From Heracleum sosnowskyi (Eukaryota; Streptophyta; Magnoliopsida; Apiales; Apiaceae), in assembly GCA_030848705.1 (NCBI GenBank), contig CM061238.1, forward strand, positions 27,744,655 through 27,808,654: a DNA stretch of 64,000 nt. Direction: 5' to 3'. Under the pieces are notes generated by a model. The model was not told the DNA's origin. It did no database searches and was given only the letters and a program-made list of their open reading frames with translations. Positions 1 to 11,140 of the stretch are shown here, one piece after another. The translations under genes and the position numbers were made by a program. Within the stretch, counting starts at the first letter, position 1. Each line of letters opens with the position of its first letter.

Positions 1-606
1 AACACAAGATCCCAAATTAGTAAAGTGGGTATTTAAATTCTAATAATAATTATTACGTCATCATTATTTTAATGCCAATTTAATTACTTTTTTCTAACTA
101 TTTTAAATTTAGAAATCTATGTTCAGAAATTCAAATCAATCTAAGAAAAATTAAAATCAACAAAGAATATAATAATACGAGGATAAAATTTTATAAAATT
201 GTGCATATTTTTTATCCTGTTTTATTAAATTTTATATCATAACTAATTAAATATTATTTATTATTAAATAATAAATTATACGTAAATGGTGATTTTGTTT
301 TATAAGAACTCATAGACACCTAATTTTATTGTTAGCAGGACTATATTCATATTTAAAGAAATCGTATTTTGAAATTTTAGACTCAGCTACCGAAGTGGCC
401 TAACTTTTTTAACATATATACATTGTAAATTATTAAATTCGAAACTTTAAAAGTTTGTTAATCAATTAGTATAGTACTTTTTTTGAAAAATCGTACTTTA
501 TAAAAAATATTATCAAATAACCTATGTCTACAAGAAAAAAAATGAAAAAATTCTTATTTTTCAAAAAAACCAGTAAATTTTAATATGTTGTTAGTAGATT
601 CAAACC
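1..606. other. AT-rich intergenic DNA, no gene seen
   Basis: Strongly AT-rich with many short homopolymer runs. No ORF with family resemblance, no splice-like structure and no clear repeat border is visible. The last five bases (602-606, AAACC) are the left copy of the retrotransposon target duplication. Confidence 0.6.
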
Positions 607-1132
607 TGTTATGGATTAAAAAACGTGCTTTGTGAATTAAATGTTAGGGTTTGTGAGCGTTCAAGCTTTAATGGTTGCTCTTGTGTTTCGAGACTAAATC
701 GGTACTCACAAGATGCCTACGTATCTCTACTGTATAGAGAATCAAGCCAATAAAACGTAGTTCTAGAATGAAGGACGAGGGTCCTTATATAGGTGTCAGG
801 AGCCTTGTATTTAGAGTATGTTTAGGAGACTTAATGGATAAGTCTCGTTATTGATAACTGATAAGGAGTGTTTTGCTTGGCAGGCAAGTATTATCCTCAT
901 CTGATAAGTGTTGTGACTCATCGTAATATTTGATTGGGATTCTGGATCCTTCTATGAAGATATTATCATATTTGGACTATTTTATGAGCTGTGTATTTTC
1001 CTTTATTTATTAATTACGAAATTAATAAATAATTAGGGTTTCAGGCCTTTTATCGGGCCTAATTCTTGGACCAAACTAGGTCTAATTAATATATCATTAA
1101 TTATTTCTAGGGTTATATTTCAGCCCATATCA
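607..1132 (-). repeat. 3' LTR of the Tat element
   Basis: 526 bp, TG...CA, matching the copy at 10610-11135 with ten substitutions and no indels that I could see (eight transitions, two transversions). It is the 3' LTR because gag-pol reads leftwards. A TATA-like motif on the minus strand lies at about 783-792. Confidence 0.95.
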
Positions 1133-1147
1133 TTTGCCCCCCAACTT
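1133..1147 (-). promoter_or_regulatory. Polypurine tract of the Tat element
   Basis: Read on the minus strand, the bases directly before the 3' LTR are AGTTGGGGGGCAAA, a purine-rich tract in the position where plus-strand DNA synthesis is primed in LTR retrotransposons. Confidence 0.75.
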
Positions 1148-1189
1148 CTGGGAAAATACCCTTGGGATTTTTGTAGAAGTTATCGCATT

Positions 1190-2120
1190 TTTTCCTGAAT
1201 TTTTCCATTTTTTCAGAGCATTTTCGACCAAGAATCCATGCCATTTTCGACCAGAATTCTAGGTCATTTTCGACCAGAAATTCGACCAGGACTGGGGTGA
1301 GGTCGAACGTTTCGACCAGGAATTTTAGTACAAATTCGACCAGGATTTTTCGACCTCACTCAGTATATTTTCGACCTCATTTTTGTTGTCATTTTCGACT
1401 AGGAAGTGGGGTGAGGTGGAACACGTCGACCTCGATTTCCAGTGCAAATTCGACCTCGATTCTTCGAGCTCGTTTTAACTGTTTTTCGACCAGGATTTTT
1501 GTTTAGGATTTCGACCTCGATTGGTGCGAGATCGAACATTTCGACCTCACCTTTTAGGTCTTTTTCGACCTCAAATCTTCGACTTCGAGCCTTTGTATTT
1601 TCGAACAGAAACTCCAAGCACTATTTTGACCAGAAGGTGAGATGAGGTCGAACATGTCGACCTCAATTTTTAATGAAATTTCGAGCAGGATTTTTCGATC
1701 TCAAACCCATGCTTTTTTGACCTCAACTTTTCAGTACAGTTTCGAGCTCATCCTTAGTCATTCTTCGACCAGGATTTTCAATACTCCTTCGACCTTGATT
1801 TCCTTATAAATTCGACCAGAAATTTTAAGGTGTTTTTCGAACAGGATGTGGGGCGAGGTCGAGTAGTTCGATCTCGTTTTTAGGTGTTCTTCGATCTCGA
1901 ATTTTCCGAGCTCAACTTGGGTCTTTTTCGACCTCAAATTACCGCGAGGTCGAATAGTTCGATTTCATTTTTCAGTTCATTTTCGAACTTATTTTCTCGA
2001 TCTCGATTCTGGGCAATTTCGATCTCACTTTCGACCTCAAACAGTCGTGAGATAGATTAGTTCGACTTGGATTTTTGATGTAAATTTGAGCTCTGTTTAT
2101 TTTCGACTTTATTCTGAGTT
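1190..2120. repeat. Degenerate ~115-bp tandem array rich in TTCGACC, beside the 3' LTR
   Basis: The heptamer TTCGACC (or TTCGATC) recurs dozens of times. A higher-order monomer of about 115 bp is marked by a near-palindromic core of the type GAGGTCGAAC followed by GTTTCGACC, near 1294, 1411, 1525 and 1640, and in more diverged form near 1852, 1945 and 2045. It lies between the integrase end and the 3' LTR, which is the position of the hypervariable 3' region known from Tat elements. Short ORFs here are by-products of the repeat. Confidence 0.8.
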
Positions 2121-2149
2121 AGAATTTTTCTATGCTTTTAACTTCTTTT

Positions 2150-2434
2150 AGGGCCTTTAATTTTTGAGCTTAGGACCTCAAAATGTTTTGGGCCCAATTT
2201 CCTATTGGGCCTCGAATCCTCTTAGGTTCTATTCCTAGGCCTTCACCTTTATTTGGGCCTTGGGCCTTGAGATGTTTTGGGCCTTGACTTCCCTTAGGCT
2301 CACTTCCTGGGCCAGACCCTTTTTTGGGCCTTAATTCCAGCAGCCCAAAGAATAATTATGGGCCTTGACCGGTTGTAACCGGTTGATCTTCCCTTTTACC
2401 GGTTAGTCAACCGGTTAATAATTTTCTATAAAAG
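2150..2434 (+). promoter_or_regulatory. Candidate promoter of the antisense ORF
   Basis: Upstream of the opposite-strand ORF there is a run of TGGGCC/GGGCCT motifs (about 2155-2370), then four copies of ACCGGTT (2368-2374, 2378-2384, 2398-2404, 2410-2416), then a good TATA box (TATAAAAG, 2427-2434). After it comes a CT-rich leader. TGGGCC resembles the plant site II element bound by TCP factors, as known for many housekeeping promoters. That it drives transcription here is inference. Confidence 0.6.
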
Positions 2435-2707
2435 AGTGAATCTTCACTTTTCACTTTCACTTCTCATTTCTCACTTTTCACTTTCCAAATCTTTTCATAG
2501 TAATTCTCCTTCAGTTTCTGGGTTTAATCTTCATATATTGAAGATTATCTGGGTTTCTGGGTTTGCATTGAAGATTTTCTGGGTTCTATCTTCAACTGCT
2601 GAAGATTTTCTGGAATTTCTTTGAGTTTCTGGGCTTTCACCTTCATCCCTTGAAGGTTTTCTGAGTTTTTGGTGAAGATTTTCTGCATTTTGTTTGAAGA
2701 TTCAAAA

Positions 2708-4581
2708 ATGGCCGATCGTTCTGCTAGCCGTCTTCAAAAAATGAATCAAGCGTCCAAAAGAGGTATCATCATTCGTTCTCCCACTATGTCTTTACAAGAT
2801 ATGATTTTAGAACGTGGTGATGAATATCCCTCTGTGTCGCATTTAGATTCTTCTAATTGTAGCAACAAATTCCACGAAGTAGATAAAATCGAAGATTATA
2901 ACAAAATGTATAGGATTAAGCCACCCTATAGACTTGTTCCTGCTGGTCCCGGGGATCGATCTTGCCATTGGCGTCCCAATGCTCTTTGCATTTATAGGGG
3001 CACCATTGTCACAGGGGTTCGATTCCCCTTTCATCCTTTTATTCCTCAACTTTTAGCTGACGTAGGAATCAACCCTTGTCAACTCCCTCCCAATGCTTGG
3101 AGACTTATTATGTGCTTTATTGTTTTGTGCTTGAAAAACAATTTCCCTCTTTCTGTTGCTCTTTTTAGAAAGATTTTTCAATTTAAGAATAGCTCTTCCA
3201 AAACTTTGGGTTGGGTATATGTTAGTCACCGACCCTCAACACCCCCCATCTTTCACCCAAAATCCATTCCCGACAACAATCCCAAGTGGAGAAATGAATT
3301 CATGTATCTGGTTTGGGATGGAGGGGACTGGGGTACCTTATTCCAAAGCTCATTTAGTAGAGTTTCGGACGGTAGTCCTGGTGACATAGTTTTGACTGAG
3401 GAGGAGGCCTTTGCCTATGGTGAACTCACCAAGGATGACTATGCCACCATGGCTTGGGAGCTCATGGACGAGTTTCTACTTAAGTCTCTGGAACTTTCAA
3501 AAGTTTTTGATAAGGGTAATTCCCTTTCTTATACTCTCTTTCATTTGTATTAAAATTGCTTTATACCCATTTTGCTTTTCTTGATTTTTGTTTGCAGCTG
3601 CGGCCTTTATAAACAAGACAAACGAGCCGGCAGTCGCGGAGACAACCAGAATCAAGAGGGCTTGTTTGAAGGATCCCAGGCTGGCTGAGAAAGGCCCTGC
3701 TATTCTGAGGCCTCATGTGGCTGAGGTTGATGAGGTCGAGGGTTCATCCTCGGCCAAGAGCTCAGTATGGCGTCCCAATTGGGGGATCAGGAAAAAGGAC
3801 ACCATAGTAGGGGTGTCTGCGCATGCTGTTGAATGGTCACACCATTCACTGACTCCTTGTGACTACAAGGATTTCGTTTCTAACTCTACCCTGGAGGGGG
3901 CAGAGCATGCAGGAGCCCAGGCCTTTGCTGCTGTAAGCTTCTTCTCTCCCTCTTTCTTTTTTGTTTCTCTAATATGTTTGAAGTTATTATTTCTAACTTG
4001 TGTTTTGTTCGTAGGCTAATGCCAATTTCCAAGGGGCTTTATTTCAAGCCAAAGCCTGGCGCTCATCTTCTGAGGCCAACAAGGCTAAGTATGATCAAGC
4101 CCATCTGGAGGTAGGTTCCTTGAGGGCTACCTTGGACATGAAGGAAAAGGAATTATCCGATGCTCAAGCTGAGTTAGTTGGGCTCAGGAGGGACAAAGAT
4201 CTTTACATCGATGAGTACCTTGACTCCCAGGAGTACAAGGACCTAATCAGCCAGCACGATGATCTCCTGTTCCCTGTCCAATATACTAAAGGATAGGATG
4301 AGGCTTTAGCAGAGGTTTCGAGGAGACTTCCTGGATCCCTCACCATTTCTGACTTTCCCAGCCCCCACGCTCCTACTCGTTTGGAGATGGCCTTGGCTGG
4401 AGAGGACGACATGGATGAGGATGACAGGATTCTCAATCCCGAACACGCCTCTCATCCTGGCGAAGAGTCTGAGGAATCCAGCTCCAGTGAGGAAGAAGAG
4501 TCTGCAAAAGGAGAGGATTCTGGAGAGGAGTCTGGGGAGGAGTCTAGCTCTGAGGAGGAGCAAGGAGGGGGTGATGCTTAG
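2708..4581 (+). pseudogene. Extra antisense ORF of the Tat element (Transposase_28 / putative gypsy-type domain), interrupted
   Basis: The sense of this ORF is opposite to gag-pol. I model three exons: 2708-3515, 3598-3932 and 4015-4581, with canonical GT-AG introns at 3516-3597 and 3933-4014. The joined length is a multiple of three (569 codons plus stop). The first exon has the conserved region of the Pfam family I know as Transposase_28 (for example the block around RLVPAGPGDRSCHW, and a WGT-FQ region later). The third exon is coiled-coil-like and then very Glu/Ser-rich at the C-terminus. A TAG at 4294-4296 interrupts the frame, after which the same frame continues open to 4581. The start at 2708 was chosen because it is the first ATG after the leader and sits in an AAAATGG context. 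Extra ORFs of this kind are reported for Retand-type elements; their function is not known. Confidence 0.8.
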
Positions 4582-4906
4582 TCATAGCTAGTTATAGCTT
4601 TTTATTTATTTTCTGTACTTTTGCCCTCTGGGCATAACTTAACTTTATTGCAAGTTATTTAACTTATTTCCTTCATGCCTTTTAATTTCTCGTGTTTGCG
4701 TACTTAATTAGTACTTTGAATCATATGAACATCAATATGCAATGCTTTGTAGAATATTTTTTAAATTGCTGAATGAATTCATAACTTGAAGAAATGGGTT
4801 CAACCCCTTACATAGTATACTACTTCTACCTCAAGTTTAAAAACTTGGATTGGTTTCGTCGACCTTATTTCTACTTGTCCTGATAGTGAGTCCAGTTAGG
4901 ACACAC
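4582..4906. other. Spacer between antisense ORF and integrase 3' ends
   Basis: About 325 bp where the antisense ORF (plus) and gag-pol (minus) converge. No ORF or repeat is recognised; it probably holds the 3' ends of both transcripts. Confidence 0.5.
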
Positions 4907-5923
4907 TTAAACATAATAAACTTTCAAGTTTGCAGCATGCCAAGTTCTAGGCACTTCAATCCCTTCCAGAGTTTCCAGCTTGTATGAGCCTCGTCCATAC
5001 ACATTCTTGACCCGATAGGGCCCTTCCCAGTTTGGGGCTAACTTTCCCTTTTGTCCAACTCCAGATGTTTCAATCTTTCTAAGGACCAAGTCCCCTTGAC
5101 GAAAGAATCTCTCTTTAACCCTTAGGTTGTAGTAGAAAGATGCTCGTTTCTGATGTTCAACTATATTGGCATTCGCCTCATCTCTAACTTCGTCAATTAG
5201 ATCTAAAGCTAGCCTCAAGCCTTCTTCATTCGCTTCTGGTTCATAAGCCTCAACTCTTGGAGATGCATGAGTGATTTCTAAAGGAACCACTGCTTCTGCT
5301 CCGTAATCTAGTAGAAATGGAGTTGCCCCGGTAGTGACTTTGCAAGTGGTACGGTAAGCCCAAAGTATGGGGAGTAATTCGTCTACCCAAGTGTTTCTGG
5401 AGCGCTCAACTCTTTTCTTCAGTCCATCTAGGATAATTCGATTTGCAACCTCAGCTTGCCCATTTGCTTGAGGATGGGCAACAGAAGTGAAGCGCAACTT
5501 GATATCATTCTCATCACAATACTTCTTGAACTCATCATTGTTAAACTGAGTTCCATTGTCCGTAACCAGGACTCGTGGAATTCCATTTCTGCATATCACA
5601 TTCTCCCAGAAGAAATGCATCACTTTCTTGGTGGTTATCTTGGCTAAAGGTTTAGCCTCAATCCACTTGGTGAAGTAGTCGATTGCTACTATCAAGAACT
5701 TTCTTTGAGCACTTGCCATGGGAAATGGCCCAAGTATATCCATACCACACATAGCAAAAGGGATAGGTGAGTTAATGGATGTCATCATCTCTGGTGGTTG
5801 TCTAACCACTGCTGCATGTTTCTGGCACCGTTCACATTTCTTCACGTAGCTTTTAGCATCAGCAAGCATGCTTGGCCAATAGAAACCTAAACGAGTGACT
5901 TTATGGGCCAGGGCTCTGCCCCC
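4907..5923 (-). pseudogene. Integrase domain of Tat gag-pol
   Basis: Shows the zinc-finger C-x2-C pair (CERCQ), the catalytic D-D-E region (Asp in DYFTKW, Asp in TDNGTQF, Glu in NGQAEVANR) and a C-terminal GPYRV-like core typical of Ty3/gypsy integrase. The part from about 5869 downward is open and looks intact. Upstream, the frame is lost in a short G/C homopolymer at 5919-5923 (five where six would keep frame), which falls inside the HHCC finger and separates it from the RNase H part. Confidence 0.9.
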
Positions 5924-8146
5924 AAGTGTTGTCCACAGATTCCTTCATGCACTTCCTTTAGGGCCAATTCTGCCTCTTGAGGTCTCAAGCACTTCAAGTA
6001 TGGAATAACAAAAGATTTCTTGTACAGGATTCCCTCAATTAGGGCATACCTTAGTGCTCTGACGTATAGCTTTCGTGCTTCTGAAGTGTCATTGGGCAGC
6101 CACCCAGTTTCCAAATGAGCTTTGATGGGGTCCATCCAGCAACTAGGAACATCAATAGGTGCTATCAGTTTTCCATTGATGCTCGGGGTCTTCAAGACTT
6201 GGAAGTATACACTTCCTGCATAATTCTCGATTTCAGAATAGGCAAACTTAGACAGAGCATCTGCCTCCATATTTTCTTCCCTTGGAATGTGCTCCACATA
6301 GCATTCATCGAACTGAGTCATGATGGCTTTGACAAGTTTCAGATACTTAGCCATGACTTCATCTCTGGCTTCGAACTCTCCATTTACTTGAGAGACGACT
6401 AACCTTGAGTCTCCACATACTTTGAGAGTCTTGACTCTCAGGGCCCCAGCTAGGCCCAAACCAGCTATCAGAGCTTCGTACTCAGCTTCGTTGTTTGTTG
6501 TCGGGAAGTCTAGCTTTAGTGCATACTCTATGAGAAATCCATCAGGACTTTGTAGCACCAAACCTGCTCCACTTGATTTTGTTTTTGATGCCCCATCAAA
6601 ATAGAGCACCCAACATTCCTTGGACACCAAGTCTTCATCTTTGTTGTCTTCCACTACTACTTCCTGCCCCCCGATTTCTTGGTTGTCAATGGTACATTCA
6701 ACCAAGAAGTCAGCGAGTGCTTGAGCTTTTATGGCCGTACGAGGCTTATACTTGATATCAAATTCCCCCAACTCAATAGCCCATTTGATCAATCTTCCAC
6801 TGACCTGAGGGCTGTGCAGAATGTTCCTTAGAGGTTGATTAGTCAAAACTTCTATCTTGTGTGCCTGGAAGTATGAACGTAGCTTTCTTGAAGCCATTAT
6901 CAAGGCTAAGGCAAACTTTTCTATGGTAGAGTAGTTTATTTTTGCCCCATGTAGAATCTTACTCACATAGTAGATGGGTTTCTGAACCTTCAATTCTTCC
7001 TTTACCAAAATAGCTCCAAGGGCAGTGTCGGAGACTGCCAAGTACAGATAGAGAATCTCTCTTGGCTTTGGTTTTGCCAACAGTGGTGCTTCAGCCATGT
7101 ATTTCTTCAGGGCCTCAAAGGCTTCTTGGCTTTCAGGTGTCCACTCAAAATTTTTCACATTTTTGAGTGCCTTGAAGAAAGGTAAGCATTTTTTCTCCTG
7201 ACTTGGAGATGAACCTTCCCAAAGCTGCAACTCTTCCTGTCAATTTCTGCACATCCTTAACAGACTTGGGTGGTTCCATATCTAGGATTGCCTTGATCTT
7301 GTCGGGGTTAGCTTTGATTCCTCTCTTGGAGACCATCAGGCCTAAAAACTTTCCTGAGCCAACCCCGAAGGCACACTTTGCTGGATTTAACATCATCTTG
7401 TGGTGCCTCAGCACTTCAAACGCTTCTTGAAGATGTTTTATATGGTCTGCCTTGTCGAGGCTCTTGACTAGCATGTCATCCACATAAACTTCCATTGTTT
7501 TACCAATCAATGGTTCAAAAATCTTGTTCACCAATCTTTGGTATGTTGCCCCTGCATTCTTAAGTCCAAATGCCATGACTAAATAACAGAAAACACCAAA
7601 GTCGGTGATGAATGATACCTTGGAAATGTCGTCCTTGTGCATCTTGATTTGGTTGTATCCACTGAAGCCATCCATGAAACTTAGCATCTCGTGCCCAGCA
7701 GTGACATCTATCAAAGCATCAATCCTCGGTAAGGGAAAACAATCCTTAGGACACGCATCATTCAAGTCGGTGAAGTCCACACACATTCTCCACTTTCCAT
7801 TGGCCTTCTTGACCATCACTGGGTTAGCCAACCATTCAGGGAACTGAATTTATTCAATGAAGCCTGCTTCCAAGAGTTTTTCTACCTCCTGCTTGATGGC
7901 TTCTTGCCTTTCTGGAGCAAAATTTCTTTTCTTTTGTTTCACTGTCTTCCTTTCGGGATCCACATTCAATTTGTGGGTTATCAATTGGGGATCAATCCCT
8001 GGCATATCATCTGCTGTCCAAGCAAATACATCACTGTTTTCTTGAAGAAAGGATGTCAACTTGCTTTTCATAGATTCAGGTAGTAGAGCTCCAATGTAGG
8101 TGACCTTGTCTGGTTCTCCTGGAATCAGGGGGATGGGAACAAGATC
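5924..8146 (-). pseudogene. Reverse transcriptase and dual RNase H of Tat gag-pol
   Basis: The reverse transcriptase has the conserved core, with the catalytic YVDD at about 7472-7486. It is followed by a Ty3-type RNase H (region around 6740-7140) and a second, archaeal-type RNase H (YFDGAS motif, TNNEAEYEAL and GDSRLV blocks, about 6250-6640). The tandem RNase H pair is diagnostic of the Tat lineage. Breaks: a TAA in frame at 7850-7852, just before the conserved PEWLANPV block, and one extra base in an A/T homopolymer at 7189-7194. That shift is cancelled by the one at 5919-5923, so integrase is back in the gag frame. Homopolymer sequencing error is possible for both shifts. Confidence 0.9.
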
Positions 8147-10576
8147 CTAAGCTGGCTTTCCTCTTCTTTCTTCACCGTTTCTGATGTCCATGTCTTCAAT
8201 TGGGAGAACCTGCCCCCCAACTCCATCAGGCCTCAACGCGGCTACATAACAGCTTCTAGCCATTTTCTGATCGCCTTTCTCTTCGCCAATTCCATTCCTG
8301 GTAGGGAACTTGCTCTTCAAATGATAAGATGAGGCAACAGCCTTGAATGCATGAAGACCCGTTCTTCCCAGAATTGCATTGTAGGTTGAAGTCGCTTTGA
8401 TAACTATGAAGTTCAGCATTTGAGTAGACGTCTTTGGACCTTGTCCCATTGTCATGGGGAGTTGAATCGTGCCTTCTACCTTCGATTCCACTCCATTGAA
8501 CCCATATATGGGCATGTTTGAGGGTGTTAGCTGAGAATCAGTGTAACCCATCTTGATGAAAGCATCATGGAATAAGATGTCCACTGAAGCTCCATTGTCA
8601 ACAAGAACTCTCTTTGTTTCAGAGTTGCCTATCACGGGTACTATGACCAGAGGGTCATCATGGGGAAATTTCACCCCCTCAAGATCAGAATCATCAAAAT
8701 TCAAAGATACTTCAGTCTTGGCACGCTTTGGTGCTTCTCCAACCACAGTCATTACCTCACGGGCATAAGCCTTTCTCGAGTTTCTGGAAGGTCCGGCAGC
8801 AGTTGGCCCTCCAAATATCATATTGATGACAGGCCCTCGGGGCTTTGGATTTCGATCTTGATCATGGTCTCGTCTGTCATAGTCTTTCCTTTCATAATTT
8901 CCTCTCTGACTTCCCTGGTTTCCATCTTTGGTGTACTTACCAAGCTTTCTTCTTCGAATCAAGAACTCAATTTCATCTTTCAGTTGCTTGCAGTCATCTG
9001 TCTCGTGGCCAACTTCTTTGTGAAACCGGCAGTATTGGTTTTGATTTCTTTTTGACACATCGGCCCTCATTGGCTTCGGCCATTTAAGGTCTTCTTCCTT
9101 TGCAATTTCCATCAGAATTTGGCTCCTAGGAGCATTCAATCTTGCATATTCCGTAAACTTAGGCCCAAAATTGTTCTTCTTGGGTGGTGAATCAGAATCC
9201 TTTGATGTCCTAGGATACTTCTCTTTTGCATCATACTGCGGAGTATCTTTTCTCTTTTTTAAATTTCCATTGCCAGTAGCAACGGGTTCATACTTTCTCA
9301 TGCTCTCCTCAGCCTTGATGTATTTTCCAGCTCTATCTTGTAGTAACAACATGTTTTCGGGGGGATGCTTAGCCAAAGACCTCCTGAAGTGGTCATCGGT
9401 AGTTCCTTGCTGTAGGGCTATCATAGCCACTTTATCTTCCAAATCTGGGACTTTTATAGCCTCCTTAGTGAATCTATTCAAGTATTCTCTCAATGTTTCA
9501 TTCTTGCCTTGTTGAATCCCCATAAGAGAGGCGAAACTTTTCTCGTGTATCTTCCCACTAACAAATTGATTGATGAATGCCTTACTCAGCTCTTTGAAGG
9601 ATCCAATAGAATTGGGCGGAAGGCGACTATACCAACGTTGAGCCATGCCCGCCAGGGTTTGTGGAAACGCCCTACACTTTACAGCGTCATTGGCAGGTTG
9701 CAACAGCAGTGCATTTGAGAAAGTTCTTACATGATTTGCGGGATCTCCCGTTCCATCATAAGCTTTGATGGTTGGCATTTTAAACTTCCTGGATATATTG
9801 GCCTTCATTATCTCTTGAGTGAAGGGTGGTGTAGGATCGTCAGGATCTCCTAAAGGTAACAATACAGTAGGATCTCCTCTTGAGGTTTCAACCCTTCTGG
9901 ATCTCGGAGGAGTAGGATCTAGATTAATTACCGGAGGCCTCCCGGCTGCTCTTGCAGCCTCTTCTTCCTCTAACTTCTTTTTGAGTTTTGCAACCTCTGC
10001 CTCATGGGCTGCAATACTTTCCTGAGTGGTTTGCTCCTTGTTTGCAGAACGTCTTCTTCGTGGGGGATAGTCATCATCAGTATTGTAATTTTCATCCTCA
10101 GTGTAAGGACCAGAGAAATCGTCTCGAAACATCTGATGAGTTTGGGTTTGACGGTTCAGGGGTTCCAAACCTTGTACGTAAGGGGGCACATATGCCTCAT
10201 GGTGTACCAGATTGGTACCACTACTGCCCACCGGGGGTCGAGGGGGCCTACTATGGGTAGGCATCCCAAGGGTCTGATTCACATATTGAGGGAGATCAGT
10301 AGTATGGAGTTGAAGGCTTCTCGGGGCATTCATGAGCAGTGGGGAGGTTGTGATCGGTTGCTGGTGAACGGTCTCTTGTGGATTAGATCAATGAATGACC
10401 ATCTGCAGGGGATTCGTCCCTTCAACCGATGTCGGGACTTTCGTTCCTTGAGTGTTGGTGGGGATATTCGCCCCTTCAATGCCAGTAGTTGGCGGTGGTT
10501 GACTTCCATGAGTATCAGCCCCGGAGGTGATAGGAAGTTCTTCAGAAGCTCGAGTTGTTCTTCGCGTGTTTGCCAT
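8147..10576 (-). pseudogene. gag and protease of Tat gag-pol
   Basis: The probable start is the ATG at 10576, 33 nt inside the 5' LTR border. The frame is cut by a TGA at 10388-10390 and then stays open to a TAG at 8147-8149. The capsid-like Retrotrans_gag region (block around MAQRWYSRLPP), a zinc-knuckle-like segment (CRFHKEVGHETDDC) and the aspartic protease motif VDNGAS are present in order. The frame simply continues into reverse transcriptase, so the family probably makes one gag-pol polyprotein. The TAG between protease and RT could be decay or, less likely, a translational control stop. Confidence 0.88.
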
Positions 10577-10591
10577 GGTTGATGTTGTGTT

Positions 10592-10609
10592 CCCACAGAC
10601 GTCGACAAA
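10592..10609 (-). promoter_or_regulatory. Primer binding site region, diverged
   Basis: Directly after the 5' LTR on the minus strand the sequence is TTTGTCGACGTCTGTGGGAA. From memory, related plant Tat elements carry TTTGGCGCCGTCTGTGGGAA here, with TGG matching the tRNA CCA end. This copy differs at two bases, including in the TGG. I do not assign the primer tRNA. Confidence 0.55.
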
Positions 10610-11135
10610 TGTTATGGATCAAAAAACGTGCTTTGTGAATTAAATGCTAGGGTTTGTGAGCGTTCAAGCTTTAATGGCTGCTCTTGTGTTTCGAGACTAA
10701 ATCGGTCCTCACAAGATGCCTACGTATCTCTGCTGTATAGAGAATCAAGCCAATAAAACGTAGTTCTAGAATGAAGGACGAGGGTCCTTATATAGGCGTC
10801 AGGAGCCTTGTATTTAGAGTATGTTTAGGAGACTTAATGAATAAGTCTCGTTATTAATAACTGATAAGGAGTGTTTTGCTTGGCAGGCAAGTATTATCCT
10901 CATCTGATAAGTGTTGTGACTCATCGTAATATTTGATTGGGATTCTGGATCCTTCTATGAAGATATTATCATATTTGGACTCTTTTATGAGCTGTGTATT
11001 TTCCTTTATTTATTAATTACGAAATTAATAAATAATTAGGGTTTCGGGCCTTTTATCGGGCCTAATTCTTGGACCAAACTAGGTCTAATTAATATATCAT
11101 TAATTATTTCTAGGGTTATATTTCAGCCCATATCA
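10610..11135 (-). repeat. 5' LTR of the Tat element
   Basis: 526 bp, partner of the LTR at 607-1132. A TATA-like box for leftward transcription (CTATATAAGG on the minus strand) lies at 10786-10795. The flank 11136-11140 (AAACC) is the right target duplication. Confidence 0.95.
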
Positions 11136-11140
11136 AAACC

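Larger units (their letters stand above)
607..11135 (-). mobile_element. Ty3/gypsy LTR retrotransposon, Tat lineage (Retand-like), minus strand
   Basis: A 10,529-bp element bounded by two direct LTRs (607-1132 and 10610-11135), each starting TG and ending CA, and flanked by a perfect 5-bp duplication AAACC (602-606 and 11136-11140). On the minus strand the order is 5' LTR, primer site, gag, protease, reverse transcriptase, RNase H, second archaeal-type RNase H, integrase, then 3.8 kb with an opposite-strand ORF and a tandem array, polypurine tract and 3' LTR. Dual RNase H, an additional antisense ORF and a repeat-rich 3' region are known for the plant Tat lineage. I count 10 differences between the LTRs (98% identity), so the insertion is fairly young. 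Coding regions carry three in-frame stops and two single-base frameshifts, so this copy is unlikely to be autonomous unless these are sequencing errors. Confidence 0.95.

Noticed and set aside
1297..1645. Short ORFs on both strands near the LTR
   Set aside because: They are translations of the TTCGACC tandem array without independent support.
8553..10582. Plus-strand ORFs of 69-192 codons across gag
   Set aside because: They lie opposite to the well-supported gag/protease frame and show no domain similarity; the longest is an antisense shadow.
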